NCBI GenBank assembly: GCA_000308255.3
Contig: HG326665.1
Span: 166,404 to 230,403, forward strand
From: Anaerococcus pacaensis 9403502
Lineage (GTDB): Bacteria > Bacillota > Clostridia > Tissierellales > Peptoniphilaceae
Direction: 5' to 3'
Length of the DNA stretch: 64,000 nucleotides
Positions 63,796-64,000 of this stretch are shown here, in pieces. Numbering within the stretch: position 1 is the stretch's first letter; every line of letters starts with the position of its first letter. Under the pieces are notes generated by a model. It did no database searches, was not told the DNA's origin, and saw only the letters and a list, made by a program, of their open reading frames with translations. Made by a program: the position numbers and the translations under genes.

Positions 63796-63897
63796 TTATC
63801 GAAATTTATTTATTATTTTTTGTTTTGCTATTACATAGTCTTTTGAGTGTTCTTCAAATAGAACTTCTTTTTTCTTGTTCAGTCTTTCTATTCGCAT
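63796..63897 (-). CDS. Small 33-aa ORF near the window end
   Basis: ATG 63897 follows GGGAGGT. The product MRIERLNKKKEVLFEEHSKD, then YVIAKQKIINKFR, is charged and helical. It may be the truncated start of an element gene. No family recognised. Confidence 0.4.
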   Translation of the reverse strand: MRIERLNKKKEVLFEEHSKDYVIAKQKIINKFR

Positions 63898-64000
63898 AAT
63901 TTACCTCCCATATCACAGGCAGGAAAATAACACTTATTTTTAACATCCTGCACAATTCTTGCTTCTCATATTTCTTGGGACAGATAAGATAATTTTAAGT

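Overview
The window is AT-rich, low-GC Bacillota DNA. Gene content (a G5-domain wall protein, PPDK with its regulator, T-box leaders, DegV proteins, DUF969/DUF979 transporter, clostridial-type recombinase debris) suggests an anaerobic coccus of the Peptoniphilaceae, for example Anaerococcus or a relative. That assignment is inference from gene content. No rRNA or tRNA gene was seen.

Layout. 1-6515: the first 2171 codons of a giant surface adhesin on the minus strand, with G5-type domains in a higher-order repeat; its C-terminus lies outside the window. 6.8-9.2 kb: a CapA-like phosphoesterase and three tiny, very acidic proteins of unknown role. 9.2-11.5 kb: pyroglutamyl peptidase with a two-subunit DUF979/DUF969 membrane system. 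11.6-12.1 kb: two convergent genes that lost their 3' ends at the same junction. 12.1-16.4 kb: cold-shock protein, methyltransferase, and a phosphonate-type ABC importer whose ATPase and two permeases are one polypeptide. 16.5-19.4 kb: valS with a T-box leader. 19.6-23.0 kb: PPDK regulator and PPDK. 23.1-33.0 kb: two diverged copies of a block (DUF6544, radical SAM, DegV, a 111-aa family) with decayed genes between them. 33-40 kb: a long minus-strand run of small genes (several GNATs including an AAC(6')-like one, an AlkD-like protein, flavodoxin, thioesterase, enoyl-CoA hydratase family), several of them broken. 40-46.9 kb: the methionine region. 46.9-51.2 kb: K+ channel, NERD and nuclease-like proteins. 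51.4-56.1 kb: two-component system plus ABC exporter. 56.2-64 kb: a graveyard of mobile-element remnants holding a few intact cargo genes.

The most interesting part is 41.0-46.9 kb. One operon encodes a fusion of homoserine O-acetyltransferase with an ACT-less aspartate kinase, then aspartate-semialdehyde dehydrogenase, then an ACT-less homoserine dehydrogenase: every step from aspartate to O-acetylhomoserine. It sits behind a T-box with an AUG specifier. The divergent metY, which makes homocysteine from O-acetylhomoserine, sits behind a different device: a 30-codon leader peptide with the run MMMGMMHMM and an intrinsic terminator, which looks like classical ribosome-mediated attenuation sensing methionyl-tRNA. 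Control seems to have moved from allosteric ACT domains to RNA-based sensing of Met-tRNA on both sides of one intergenic region.

The last 8 kb carries at least five copies of a short sequence encoding H-[VI]-E-[ST]-[IV] near a stop codon, like the C-terminus encoded at the rumA/rlmD integration hotspot. They are interleaved with decayed serine recombinases, IS256-type ends and a phage terminase tail, which suggests serial insertions at one type of site.
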